DNA of 64,000 nt from Archivesica marissinica (Eukaryota; Mollusca; Bivalvia; Venerida; Vesicomyidae). Under the pieces are notes generated by a model that saw only the letters and a list, made by a program, of their open reading frames with translations, did no database searches and was not told where the DNA came from. Positions 39,301-54,300 of the stretch are shown here, in pieces; the stretch's first letter is position 1, and each line of letters opens with the position of its first letter. The stretch lies in NCBI GenBank assembly GCA_014843695.1, contig CM026395.1:52495763-52559762 (forward strand), given 5' to 3'. The translations under genes and the position numbers were made by a program.

Positions 39301-42300
39301 NNNNNNNNNNNNNNNNNNNNNNNNNNNNNNNNNNNNNNNNNNNNNNNNNNNNNNNNNNNNNNNNNNNNNNNNNNNNNNNNNNNNNNNNNNNNNNNNNNNN
39401 NNNNNNNNNNNNNNNNNNNNNNNNNNNNNNNNNNNNNNNNNNNNNNNNNNNNNNNNNNNNNNNNNNNNNNNNNNNNNNNNNNNNNNNNNNNNNNNNNNNN
39501 NNNNNNNNNNNNNNNNNNNNNNNNNNNNNNNNNNNNNNNNNNNNNNNNNNNNNNNNNNNNNNNNNNNNNNNNNNNNNNNNNNNNNNNNNNNNNNNNNNNN
39601 NNNNNNNNNNNNNNNNNNNNNNNNNNNNNNNNNNNNNNNNNNNNNNNNNNNNNNNNNNNNNNNNNNNNNNNNNNNNNNNNNNNNNNNNNNNNNNNNNNNN
39701 NNNNNNNNNNNNNNNNNNNNNNNNNNNNNNNNNNNNNNNNNNNNNNNNNNNNNNNNNNNNNNNNNNNNNNNNNNNNNNNNNNNNNNNNNNNNNNNNNNNN
39801 NNNNNNNNNNNNNNNNNNNNNNNNNNNNNNNNNNNGCTTCGAGATCATCAGAAGTTAACAGGCTTCGAGATCATCAGAAGTTAACAGGCTTCGAGATCAT
39901 CAGAAGTTAACAGGCTTCGAGATCATCAGAAGTTAACAGGCTTCGAGATCATCAGAAGTTAACAGGCTTCGAGATCATCAGAAGTTAACAGGCTTCGAGA
40001 TCATCAGTTATGTTATGTTATATTTCTGGTTTTACGCCTGCATCAGCACCATTTTGGGCTATATCGCCGGCGGGCAGTTTACCTAACAACACCTTTCCTG
40101 GGCAGGCTCCATCGGTTAACCAGTACTTGGGTGCCCCAACCTCCGTAAGAAACTGCCAACTTTTTCATATAAATGAGACACAGTCTGAGCGGGGCTCTCG
40201 AGATCATCAGAAGTTAACAAAGGCTTCAAGATCATCAGAAGTTAACAAAGGCTTCGAGATCATCAGAAGTTAACAAAGGCTTCGAGATCATCAGAAGTTA
40301 ACAGGCTTCGAGATCATCAGAAGTTAACAGGCTTTGAGATCATCAGAAGTTAACAAAGGCTTCGAGATCATCAGAAGTTAACAGAGGCTTCGAGATCATC
40401 AGAAGTTAACAGGCTTTGAGATCATCAGAAGTTAACAGAGGCTTCGAGATCATCAGAAGTTAACAGGCTTTGAGATCATCAGAAGTTAACAGGCTTCGAG
40501 ATCATCAGAAGTTAACAAAGGCTTTGAGATCATCAGAAGTTAACAGAGGCTTCGAGATCATCAGAAGTTAACAGAGGCTTCGAGATCATCAGAAGTTAAC
40601 AGAGTTAACTAGGAGAATTTGAGATAAGCAAGAGTTTGACCAAACAGAATTTGAGTGAAGCGCAGAAATATGACATAAAGGAGTTTGACCTAACATAATT
40701 TGAGCTAAGCGGATATTTGGCCTAACAGAGTTTGAATTCAGCAGAAGTTTGACCGAACATAGTTTGAATTCAGCAGAAGTTTGACCAAATATAGTTTGAA
40801 TTCAGCAGAAGTTTGACCAAACATAGTTTGAATTCAGCAGAAGTTTGACCTAACAGAGTATGAATTCAGAAGAAGTTTGACCTAATATAATTTGAATCCA
40901 GCAGAAGTTTGATCTAACAGAGTTTGAATCCAGCAGAAGTTTGACCAAAGAGAGTTTGAGTTAAGCTGAAGTGTGGTTGGACACAGTCAGAGATAAGCAG
41001 GAGTTTGACCTCACACGGCTGAAGTCAAGCAGTAGTTTGACCTCACACGGCTGAAGTCAAGCAGGATTCCCATAGTCAAGTAATCGTTATTCTTTCTGTT
41101 CAGTTTGTCTACTGGTGGAGATTATAGCTCAATAAACTTTAATGAATAATCTCAATGAAACAAAAGCTGGATGACATTATTCATTAGGCCACAAAAAAAG
41201 AAGACTGTTTACGGTGTCCTGACCAACCCGTTTTTTACCCCCAACCCAGAATTATTTTTATGAAATTTTAAAATGTTTTAAATTTTTTTCCGTTTTGCAC
41301 ATTTTCCTATGCCCAAGAGTATGGTAAAAAGAAATCAACAGAAAAAACATTCCCTACCGACAGACCCTATTTTTGTTTTGTATGAATCTGTAAACACAGG
41401 TGGTTTTTTGGCCTTACAGTAACACACCATAACTCAGTAACAGAATACAGTGGCAATATCTTATTGCAGTATCATGGTCAAAATCACGAATAAAGGCAAA
41501 TAATTGATCTACATAATTATTATGTTACTGATTGTGCACATTATTTCTATGACGCTATAACGACGTTACCTCAGACACGGCAGCGTCACGTTTCTCCTGC
41601 AGACTGAGAACGTCGTGTCGTAACTTCTGTATCGTCTCATCACGCCGACCAAGTTCAGACTTAAGCACGATATGAGGGTCTTTAGTGGAAGACTGTGCAT
41701 CTCTGAGTCTATTTTGTAACTGACCAATCTACAAAATCAACAATCAATAATTTCCGATTTTACTGCCATTTGACAAACCTAAATACAGTTCAATAATCAA
41801 TAATTACCAAGTTTACTGCCATTTGTCACCCTAAATATAGTTCAATAATCAATAATTTCCAATTTTACTGCCATTTGACAAACCTAAATACATTTCAATA
41901 ATCAATAATGAACCGATTTCACAGCCAGTTGGTCATTTCCATCAGTTATAATTTTTCTTTTACAGTAGGCATACAAATACGGGAAGCTTTAGGCAAGACT
42001 ACTCTTCCATAGGGACATCACTACATTACAACGATGAAATTGAAGGTCACTGACAGTTTCCATTAATCCCAATCACCGTGACATGCTAATCCAGTACAAA
42101 CTCCCATCTCAACCCACCCCCACCCCAAAATAGGGCACCACTTTGGGTTAACCCCCCCCCCCAAAAGGTGTGCCAAGACCAATACCTCTTCCAGAGCCCG
42201 CCTCCTTTGTTCCTTCGAGTTCTGAAGATCCGCCTCCAGCGTGTGAATACGCCTCTCATAATGAGAAACCTGAAACAGAAGTTTTCAAACCTTGTAAATC

Positions 42301-45300
42301 TGAATAAAATTCTTCAATTTAGTTAATTAACTATATTTTCCGTATTCTTCCATGGAATCATATGTGAATGGTCTCGTCTAAATTATCTCTTTGTGGTGAC
42401 AAGAACAAGTACCCATCATGCATAGCTTCGAGAACAAATATACAACGAATTTATTGACCTTTTTTTCCATACAAATTTCATTTCTATCATACTAATGGTT
42501 AATACATTATACTGGGATGTATTGTTGTTTTGTTTGTTATTTAAGGTGGAATCCACAGCTACGGTTATATAGCAACTTTCCAGCTTTAAGTGGCCTGTCG
42601 TGCAGGAAGACCCAAGGTGTCCGGTCAGAGCATTGTTTCAGGCACTGTGTAGAACCACCGGCCACCCTAAACACATACCCAAAATACAAGCATCCCACTC
42701 ACCTTGCTCATAGTCGATTAAAGTAAGCAAACATCAAGAAAATTCCATAATAAACAAACACTCAAATTCCACACAACAGAACATTAAAAACCGGTACCCA
42801 CAAGCAATTTAAAAAATGCCTTCTGCTTCGGACAAAACCCCAAATACCAATCTCTAAGTCACAGTACAGTTAGCTAGCTTCATTCTTGTACACATATGCA
42901 ACTACCTCAAGATGTAATACAATATTTTGATTAACCGGATAAAAGCATGCTCTTTGGGATTGCAACACTGACCTGCGATCAATAATTATTTGATTAAAAA
43001 CTAGCAAGAAATCTTTGTTTTAATTAGAGCTTGGTAAATCATTTCACGGCAATTGACAATGGATTAAATGACAATAGAGAATATTTTCGGTCTAAATGAC
43101 AGTAGAGAAACATTTTCGTCTAAATGACAGTAGAGAAACATTTTCTGTCTAAATGACAGTAGAGAAACATTTTCAGTATAAATTACAGTAGAGAAACATT
43201 TTCATAAATGACAGTAGAGAAACATTTTCAGTCTAAATGACAATAGAGAAACATTTTCTGTATAAATGACAACAGAGAAACATTTTCAGTCTAAATGACA
43301 ACAGAAACATTTTCTGTCTAAATGACAATAGAGAAAAAATTTCTGTATAAATGACAAAAGAGAAACATTTTCTGTCTAAATGACAATAGAGAAACATTTT
43401 CTGTATAAATGACAACAGAGAAACATTTTCTGTCTAAATGACAGTAGAGAAACATTTTCAGTCTAAATGACAGTAGAGAAACATTTTCAGTCTAAATGAC
43501 AGTAGAGAAACATTTTCAGTCTAAATGACAACAGAGAAACATTTTCGGTTTAAATGACAGTAGAGAAACATTTTCTGTCTAAATTACAATAGAGAAACAG
43601 TTTCGGTCTAAATGACAGTAGAGAATAATTTTCTGTCTAAATGACAGTAGAGAAACATTTTCAGTCTAAATTACAGTAGAGAAACATTTTCAGTCTAAAT
43701 TACAATAGAGAAACAGTTTCGGTCTAAATGACAGTAGAGAATAATTTTCTGTCTAAATACAGTTTCAGTCTAAATTACAATAGAGAAACATTTTCAGTCT
43801 AAATGACAACAGAGAAACATTTTCAGTCTAAATGACAACAGAAACATTTTCTGTCTAAATGACAATAGAGAAACAGTTTCTGTATAAATGACAACAGAGA
43901 AACATTTTCTGTCTAAATGACAACAGAGAAACATTTTCAGTCTAAATGACAATAGAGAAACATTTTCTGTATAAATGACAACAGAGAAACATTTTCTGTC
44001 TAAATGACAACAGAGAAACATTTTCGGTTTAAATGACAGTAGAGAAAAATTTTCTGTCTAAATTACAATAGAGAAACATTTTCTGTATAAATGACAGTAG
44101 AGAAACATTTTCAGTCTAAATGACAGTAGAGAAACATTTTCAGTCTAAATTACAATAGAGAAACAGTTTCGGTCTAAATGACAATAGAGAAACATTTTCT
44201 GTATAAATGACAACAGAGAAACATTTTCAGTCTAAATGACAACAGAGAAACATTTTCTGTCTAAATGACAATAGAGAAACATTTTCTGTATAAATGACAA
44301 CAGAGAAACATTTTCTGTCTAAATGACAATAGAGAAACATTTTAAAATGTATAAGACAGTAACCTAATATTCTCTATATATAAGACAGTAACCTAATATT
44401 CTCTCTATATAAGACAGTAACCTAATATTCTCTATATATAAGACAGTAACCTAATATTCTATATATATAAGACAGTAACCTAATATTCTCTATATATAAG
44501 ACAGTAACCTAATATTCTCTATATATAAGACAGTAACCTAATATTCTCTATATATAAGACAGTAACCTAATATTCTCTATATATAAGACAGTAACCTAAT
44601 ATTCTCTATATATAAGACAGTAACCTAATATTCTCTATATATAAGACAGTAACCTAATATTCTCTATATATAAGACAGTAACCTAATATTCTCTATATGT
44701 AAGACAGTAACCTAATATTCTCTATATGTAAGACAGTAACCTAATATTCTCTATATGTAAGACAGTAACCTAATATTCTCTATATGTAAGACAGTAACCT
44801 AATATTCTCTATATGTAAGACAGTAACCTAATATTCTCTATATGTAAGACAGTAACCTAATATTCTCTATATGTAAGACAGTAACCTAATATTCTCTATA
44901 TGTAAGACAGTAACCTAATATTCTCTATATGTAAGACAGTAACCTAATATTCTCTATATATAAGACAGTAACCTAATATTCTCTATATATAAGACAGTAA
45001 CCTAATATTCTCTATATATAAGACAGTAACCTAATATTCTCTATATATAAGACAGTAACCTAATATTCTGTATATATAAGACAGTAACCTAATATTCTGT
45101 ATATATAAGACAGTAACCTAATATTCTCTATATGTAAGACAGTAACCTAATATTCTCTATATGTAAGACAGTAACCTAATATTCTCTATATATAAGACAG
45201 TAACCTAATATTCTCTATATATAAGACAGTAACCTAATATTCTCTATATATAAGACAGTAACCTAATATTCTCTATATATAAGACAGTAACCTAATATGC

Positions 45301-48300
45301 TGTATATATAAGACAGTAACCTAATATTCTCTATATATAAGACAGTAACCTAATATTCTGTATATATAAGACAGTAACCTAATATTCTCTATATATAAGA
45401 CAGTAACCTAATATTCTGTATATATAAGACAGTAACCTAATATTCTCTATATATAAGACAGTAACCTAATATTCTCTATATGTAAGACAGTAACCTAATA
45501 TTCTCTATATGTAAGACAGTAACCTAATATTCTCTATATATAAGACAGTAACCTAATATTCTCTATATATAAGACAGTAACCTAATATTCTCTATATATA
45601 AGACAGTAACCTAATATTCTCTATATATAAGACAGTAACCTAATATTCTCTATATATAAGACAGTAACCTAATATTCTCTATATATAAGACAGTAACCTA
45701 ATATTCTGTATATATAAGACAGTAACCTAATATTCTCTATATATAAGACAGTAACCTAATATTCTCTATATATAAGACAGTAACCTAATATTCTCTATAT
45801 ATAAGACAGTAACCTAATATTCTCTATATATAAGACAGTAACCTAATATTCTCTATATATAAGACAGTAACCTAATATTCTCTCTATGGCATTTTTAGAA
45901 CAATAATAGTAAACCCATGGTCATCAACACAATATTGCATCATTTTAAATCAGAGCAGATGAGATTTCCAAATGCATTTGTTTGAATATTTGTCAATGGA
46001 ATTTGATAACTAGATCAATTTTCATACTTTTCAACCAAATAACATGCTTTATATGCAAAATGATAATTTAATCCAAGTCAGTACTAGCAGCTACAACTAT
46101 TACCTCCCCTGGATTTAGGTTACCCCGGATTAGCTCCCTGTAATTTTCTTACAGTCAGGTTAGCTCCCCTCCGACGCTACAGTACATTTCCAACCCTCAT
46201 ACAATCAACCAAAATATCGACACAATCTCATGTGATTGGTTGAATCTCAGCATTGTACTAAACTGGCAACCAATCAGAAAGTCTTCACACAATCTGATCA
46301 CTAATTGGTTGAATCTCAGCATTGTATTAAAACCACAACCAATCAGAAAGCTTGAGACTGAGCTTAAAATCCAGGACTTAAAACTAGACCTTCAAAAAGA
46401 GGGAGAAGTTGAGTACCTCAGGGAGATATATGGTCTCCCAAATCACCCTCTAGCTTACTCCCTGCTGGTAGTTTTACAAATCAGTGAAATCAGTGATCAA
46501 CATGATTAGTTATTTCAGTCGTACTTGTGCCTTTTACGAAGTATTGACATACTAAAGCACAGAATAAACAAGAAAGCTCTACTCCAGATTTACATTAAGT
46601 AAACACTAGTAGAATTGAGTAAACTCCCGGACTTAACAAGATTTAAACAAATGTTTGAAGTGGTTTTAAACTTTGAAAATACTGTAACTTTATCCCTGTA
46701 AAATCTGACATAAGACCTTGTTTGAACGAGGATGTACGACGTCTTTATCGACAAAAACGGCGGCAGAACTCATTTCATGATTGGGCATAATTTATTATTA
46801 TGGCGATGTATTATTGTTTGTTATACATACAGTAATTTTATTAGTAAGCAAAAACGGCAGGCAAACATTTTACTTTTTCTTTTCTCTTCTAGAATTGGAG
46901 TAAAGATAAAATAACATTACGCATTAAAGCAAAAATATACACTTTGATTTCTGCAGAAAAATGGCTACATATAAGTTACATGTAGATGATAATTATTATT
47001 GGAAACAAATGTCTAAGTTGCAGTAAGGCGTGTCATTCAATTTTAACCCTTAACCTGCAGCATAAAATGGACGGAATGTGCAAACAACATAGATCGAGAT
47101 CAGCCGCGGCATAATGCCGCGTCTGATCAGGATCTATGTTGTTTGCTATTCAGCTAAGTGTTTTAGCTCCACTATCTGAATAGCAAACAGTATAGAGTCT
47201 GATCTGACTCTATGCTGTTTGCAAAGGCGACTTTAGTCGTGATTGGCAGGTGTTCAAGTAGTATTAATACAAAACATGAAATACATGTAATACTATAGGA
47301 TTTTTATGTTGTTTGTTTTGGACTTCGAGTTGCACCAATAGCGAAGGTCCTACAACGAATTTTCAGGCTTTATGCGGTGGAAGAAGATATCAAGATCCCA
47401 TCCAAGCATTGTTTTCATTTAGGTCAAATTCATTGCAGAGACCTTTGAATGTTTTCCTAAGCAGGCTTAGCCGACCTGGGCGGTTAACCAGTACTAAGCA
47501 ATATGTGCCTTGCAACACTACATATATGCCATGACCGTGTATCGAACCCTGGACCTCTTGATTCCAAATCCAAGGGCTCATTCTAGGTCAGAATTTTTGG
47601 AAGTGGAAAAGCGCACGTTTGCATCCTTAAATGGTGTTATTTAACAAATTTCAACAAAATATGGTTAAAATGCACAGTATTACCATTAAATACAACATTT
47701 GAATAGAAGGAGTGCTTTATAATGGGCCAGTCTATCTTACTGGACACAATTTGTTACGAAAATTGTAAAAACAAATTTTACAACGACATACATAATACAT
47801 AATGCAAAGATTAAACAAATTTATTTTAGCTCGATTGCGGAACAACTTATGGAGTCAGATGGATCACTCTCGAGACGTCATTTCTGACGGAATCCATCGC
47901 CACGTGGGAGGGACAAGAGGCAATGTGGAATTTAAATGCCTTGCCTAAGGGCACAATCATAATGGCTACAGCTAGGCTCGAACTCTGAGCACTACTACTG
48001 CGCTATCACGGCTTCCACAAATGCAAAGAAACAAGCATTTAAATGAACGGGCCGACAGATTTACAAAAGGGAAAATAAAAAATGAAGGGGCCCCGACAGA
48101 TTTACAAATGGGAAAATAAAAAATGAAGGGGTTCCGATGGATTTACAAAAGGGAAACGATAGATTTACAAAAGGGAAATGATAGATTTACAAAAGGGAAA
48201 CGATAGATTTACAAAAGGGAAATGATAGATTTACAGGGAAAATAAAACTCACATCATGAGAGCTTCTGGAGAAATTTTCCTTGGTTCTTGCCAACTCATC

Positions 48301-51300
48301 ACGTAGCTGGTGGACGACCTCATCAGATTTCTGAACCTGTAAATAGTCACAGAAAACTATTATTATTACATGGCAGCCATCGCATCCATTACACCACTAG
48401 GGCCCAAACTAACAACACCTCAGTTGTGAGGCAGACACTGTATGCATGACACCACTAAGACCTGAATTGACAACCCCTTGGTTCTGAGCCACACACAACA
48501 TGCATGACACCATTATGGCCCAAACTCAACCCCCTCGCTTATGAGCCAGACATCGCATTCATGGCACCACTAAGACTCACAACGGCTCGTATCCTCGCAT
48601 CAATTACCCCACAGAGGCTCTAACTCATGACCCCTCGCTTACAATCCAGACACCACATCCATTACAACACTAGGCTCACACTCACAACAGATCAGTTACA
48701 ATCCAGACACCACATCCATCACAACACTAAGGTTCACACTCACAACGGATCAGTTACAATCCGGACAACGCATCCATCACAACACTAAGGCTCACACTCA
48801 CAATGGATCAGTTACAATCCAGACACCACATCCATTACAACACTAAGGCTCACACTCACAACGGATCAGTTACAATCCAGACACCACATTCATCACAAAA
48901 CTAAGGCTCACACTCACAACGGATCAGTTACAATCCAGACACCACATCCATTACAACACTAAGGCTCACACTCACAACGGATCAGTTACAATCCAGACAC
49001 CACATCCATCACAAAACTAAGGCTCACACTCACAACGGATCAGTTACAATCCAGACACCACATCCATCACAAAACTACGGCTCACTCTCACAACGGATCA
49101 GTTACAATCCTGACAATGCATCCATCACAAAACTAAGGCTCACACTCGCAATGGATCAGTTACAATCCAGACACCACATCCATCACAAAACTAAGGCTCA
49201 CACTCACAACGGATCAGTTACAATCCTGACAATGCATCCATCACAAAACTAAGGCTCACACTCACAACGGATCAGTTACAATCCAAACACCACATCCATC
49301 ACAAAACTAAGGCTCACACTCACAACGGATCAGTTACAATCCTGACAATGCATCCATCACAAAACTAAGGCTCACACTCACAACGGATCAGTTACAATCC
49401 AGACACCACATCCATCACAAAACTAAGGCTCACACTCACAACGGATCAGTTACAATCCTGACAATGCATCCATCACAAAACTAAGGCTCCTACTCACAAC
49501 GGATCAGTTACAATCCAGACACCACATCCATTACAACACTAAGGCTCACACTCACAATGGATCAGTTACAATCCAGACACCACATCCATTATAACACTAC
49601 GGCTCACTCTCACAACGGATCAGTTACAATCCAGACACCACATCCATCACAAAACTAAGGCTCACACTCACAACGGATCAGTTACAATCCAGACACCACA
49701 TCCATCACAAAACTAAGGCTCACACTCACAACGGATCAGTTACAATCCGGACAATGCATCCATCACAACACTAAGGCTCACACTCACAACGGATCAGTTA
49801 CAATCCAGACACCACATCCATTATAACACTAAGGCTCATTCTCACAACGGATCAGTTACAATCCAGACACCACATCCATCACAACACTAAGGTTCACACT
49901 CACAACGGATCAGTTACAATCCAGACACCACATCCATCACAACACTAAGGTTCACACTCACAACGGATCAGTTACAATCCAGACACCACATCCATCACAA
50001 CACTAAGGCTCACACGCAACACGGAACTTCCACAAGGAGGCAAGTATGCATAAAACTATTCATTTCTGTTATATGTCATAATTTATCAGCATTAGCAAAC
50101 ACTATCTTCATTTCTACAATATGTCATAATTTATCAGCGTTTTTGCTTTCATGTCCGTATTTTACTAAGCTCTATTTGAATGCTTCTGTCTGTTTGAAAT
50201 CTTGTCAAACCATAATACCTCGTTCTGATGGAGAAGCTGCTTATCTTGCAGTATGCTAACAAGTTGTTTTTGAGTAGCGTACTCCGTCTCGATGTGCGAT
50301 ATCTCCGCATGGAGATCGGAGATTTGGGTTTGAAGCGAAGCAATCTTCCGCTCCCGGTTAGTGACCTAGTTAGGATAGAGTGGAGAGTGACGATATAAAA
50401 GAAAGTGTTAGTGCAAAATCATAGAAGTATTACACACACAAACGGTGACACAAACAATATGACAAACGGTGAAGTGATACAAACACAAACAACAGCGAAG
50501 ACGCTTATTGCTTGACTGAATATATACACCAACCACCACCCACCAACAGGAACTACCGTACATACTCGGGTTATTTACCACCAAATTTTGGCCTCAAAGT
50601 GGCTTCCCGTCTAATAAGCGAGTGCTAAAAAAATAAAAAAAATAAACAAATAATGTTTTTTTCTTAAAAATGTGTAGAATAATGTCCATAATTACGTTTT
50701 AGAAAAGACACTCCGACACTGAAAATGTCTTCAACTTGCACCAGCCAAACATGTAATTTATGCATGGTCTGGTGTTCATTTTATCAACCTGTCTTATATG
50801 CGAGTGCATGTCAAAACCCACAGATTTCAGGACCAAAGTAGGGGGATCGTTTTATAGATGAGATCGCCTTATAGGCGAGTGTGGATGGTACATATTATAT
50901 AAAAGTATCAAAAATAACAATTTACATTTGACATAAATATCTGACTGTTTTTATGAAAAGTCCTTTCAGAAAATGTTTACCTTTTTGGTAATTTCACAGC
51001 TCCTATCTGGTAATTTATTCATCAATTTGACTAAAATAGCACACTTTTGGTAATTTCACAGCTCCTATCTGGTAAATTATTCATCAATTTGACTAAAATA
51101 GCACCCTTTTGGTAATTTATTCCTGATCTGAATGAATGATCTCTATTTTGCTTAATTGTTTAATGAATTTGGTTAAAGTTTTCAATGATTTTTCATGAAG
51201 TGCATTACCAAGGCACAAGGGAATACGAGTGTTTATGTTGCAGACAAACACAGTCTGTGCGGATCTACACAAGAGAAGAAGAATCATGTGATACAACCAA

Positions 51301-54300
51301 ACAATCTAAGACTAACAGAACATTTGTTTGTTTCCGTGTATGATCAAATTATATTTCACCGAATGACTATTGAACACATTATTATCACGAGTGGTGCTAT
51401 CCACGAGTGATGTAGCGTTCTATGTTCATGAGTGAAATATTATTCGATCATTCACTTAAGCAAACAAAATTCTAACAAATATTCTTTGTTTTTAGGCTGA
51501 AGCGTTTTTATGATAGAAAACGATGCAACCGTGCGCTAAATGGCGCTAGAACGTCGTGTTTCGACGACCATAACTCACGTCATAAATAACGCCACTGACC
51601 ACTTGAGCCCGAAAACATTTCAACATGCAGCGGCTAGGAACCACATGCGCAAACCAGTGAGAAATAAAATTACTTTCAACCAGCGGAATAACACATTTTA
51701 TTTCACTGATAAATTTCTATATTTCATTGGAAAGCATGAAATAAAATGTGATACCTAAAATGCTGAATAAATTGGAAGGAATGTGCAATCAACATAGATC
51801 CTGATCAGACATACCGTCCAGCCAAGTGTTTTAGCTGCACTATCCAAATAGCAAACGGCATAGATCCTGATCAGACAAGCCGTCCAGCCAAGTGTTTTAG
51901 CTGCACTATCCGTATAGCAAACGGCATAGATCCTGATCAGACGTGCCATCCAGCCAAGTGTTTTAGCTGCACTATCCAAATAGCAAACAACATAGATCCT
52001 GATCAGACAAGCCGTCCAGCCAAGTGTTTTAGCTGCACAATCCAAATAGCAAACAACATAGATCCTGATCAGACAAGCCGTCCAGCCAAGTGTTTTAGCT
52101 GCACTATCCGTATAGCAAACGGCATAGATCCTGATCAGACGTGCCATCCAGCCAAGTGTTTTAGCTGCACTATCCAAATAGCAAACAACATAGATCCTGA
52201 TCAGACAAGCCGTCCAGCCATGTGTTTTAGCTGCATTATCCAAATAGCAAACAACATAGATCCTGATCAGACGTGCCATCCAGCCAAGTGTTTTAGCTGC
52301 ACTATCCAAATAGCAAACAACATAGATCCTGATCAGACAAGCCGTCCAGCCAAGTGTTTTAGCTGCATTATCCAAATAGCAAACAACATAGATCCTGATC
52401 AGACGTGCCATCCAGCCAAGTGTTTTAGAAGCACTATCCAAATAGCAAACAACATAGATCCTGATTAGATGCGGCTTTCAAACAAGTGTTTTAGTTGCAT
52501 TATCCGAATAGCAAACAACATAGAGCCTGATCAGACGTGACGTGATGTTCAGCCAAGTGTTTTAGCTGCATTATCCGAATAGCAAATGGCATAGAGCCCA
52601 ATCAGACGCGATATTAAGCCGTGGCTGATCTGGATCTATGTTATTTGCACATTCCTTCCAATTTATTCAGCGCTTTAAGGGTTAAGTTCAGTACACAAGT
52701 GAGGAATCATGCATACAGTTAATAACACAACGGTAATCTAATTGTTTACACCAAAACAACCTATGAAAATGTGATACAAGAATATTAGTTCAGAAATATA
52801 GTCATTTAATAATATCCCCTCGGAGAACACAACAACCGGGAGAGCAGCAGATATTTGAACGTTAGTAAAGTAGAGGCCCAGTCCTATACATGATCTGTCT
52901 TGTATGTTATAGTAAAGTAGAGGCCCAGTCCTATACATGATCTGCCTTGTATGTTAGTAAAGTAGAGGCCCAGTCCTATACATGATCTGTCTTGTATGTT
53001 ATAGTAAAGTAGAGGCCCAGTCCTATACATGATCTGCCTTGTATGTTATAGTAAAGTAGAGGCCCAGTCCTATACATGATCTGTCTTGTATGTTATAGTA
53101 AAGTAGAGGCCCAGTCCTATACATGATCTGCCTTGTATGTTAGTAAAGTAGAGGCCCAGTCCTATACATGATCTGTCTTGTATGTTATAGTAAAATAGAG
53201 GCCCAGACCTATACATGATCTGTCTTGTATGTTATAGTAAAGTAGAGGCCCAGTCCTATACATGATCTGTCTTGTATGTTATAGTAAAGTAGAGGCCCAG
53301 TCCTATACATGATCTGTCTTGTATGTTATAGTAAAGTAGAGGCCCAGTGCTATACATGATCTGTCTTGTATGTTATAGTAAAGTAGAGGCCCAGTCCTAT
53401 ACATGATCTGCCTTGTATGTTAGTAAAGTAGAGGCCCAGTCCTATACATGATCTGCCTTGTATGTTATAGTAAAGTAGAGGCCCAGTCCTATACATGATC
53501 TGCCTTGTATGTTAGTAAAGTAGAGGCCCAGTCCTATACATGATCTGTCTTGTATGTTATAGTAAAGTAGAGGCCCAGTCCTATACATGATCTGCCTTGT
53601 ATGTTATAGTAAAGTAGAGGCCCAGTCCTATACATGATCTGTCTTGTATGTTATAGTAAAGTAGAGGCCCAGTCCTATACATGATCTGTCTTGTATGTTA
53701 TAGTAAAGTAGAGGCCCAGTCCTATACATGATCTGCCTTGTACGTTATAGTAAAGTAGAGGCCCAGTCCTATACATGATCTGTCTTGTATGTTATAGTAA
53801 AGTAGAGGCCCAGTCCTATACATGATCTGTCTTGTATGTTATAGTAAAGTAGAGGCCCAGTCCTATACATGATCTGTCTTGTATGTTAGTAAAGTAGAGG
53901 CCCAGTCCTATACATGATCTGTCTTGTATGTTATAGTAAAGTAGAGGCCCAGTCCTATACATGATCTGTCTTGTATGTTATAGTAAAGTAGAGGCCCAGT
54001 CCTATACATGATCTGTCTTGTATGTTATAGTAAAGTAGAGGCCCAGTCCTATACATGATCTGTCTTGTATGTTATAGTAAAGTAGAGGCCCAGTCCTATA
54101 CATGATCTGCCTTGTATGTTATAGTAAAGTAGAGGCCCAGTCCTATACATGATCTGTCTTGTATGTTATAGTAAAGTAGAGGCCCAGTCCTATACATGAT
54201 CTGTCTTGTATGTTAGTAAAGTAGAGGCCCAGTCCTATACATGATCTGTCTTGTATGTTATAGTAAAGTAGAGGCCCAGTCCTATACATGATCTGTCTTG

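Larger units (their letters stand above)
37545..40605. repeat. 26-bp satellite, interrupted by gap and insertion
   Basis: The unit has GGCTTCGAGATCATCAGAAG plus TTAACA. Variants (GAGTCCATCAG, AAGTCAACAGG, AACAAAGGC) cluster in blocks. About 49 units lie left of the gap and about 22 right of it. True length is unknown because of the N run. Confidence 0.95.

Noticed and set aside
38814..39848. 344-aa ORF mostly X
   Set aside because: It spans the N gap and has no sequence content.
42690..42730. GAGCAAG|GTGAGT donor-like site on the minus strand
   Set aside because: No AG acceptor gives an open phase-0 segment upstream.
46240..46509. Plus-strand ORF of 89 aa with a charged stretch (LETELKIQDLKLDLQKEG)
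   Set aside because: It includes a duplicated GATTGGTTGAATCTCAGC segment, lies opposite to the gene, and no splice partners or known motif were found. Kept only as a weak possibility.
51755..52441. 228-aa minus-strand ORF with 22-residue repeat
   Set aside because: The 66-bp satellite derived from a MITE hairpin explains it.
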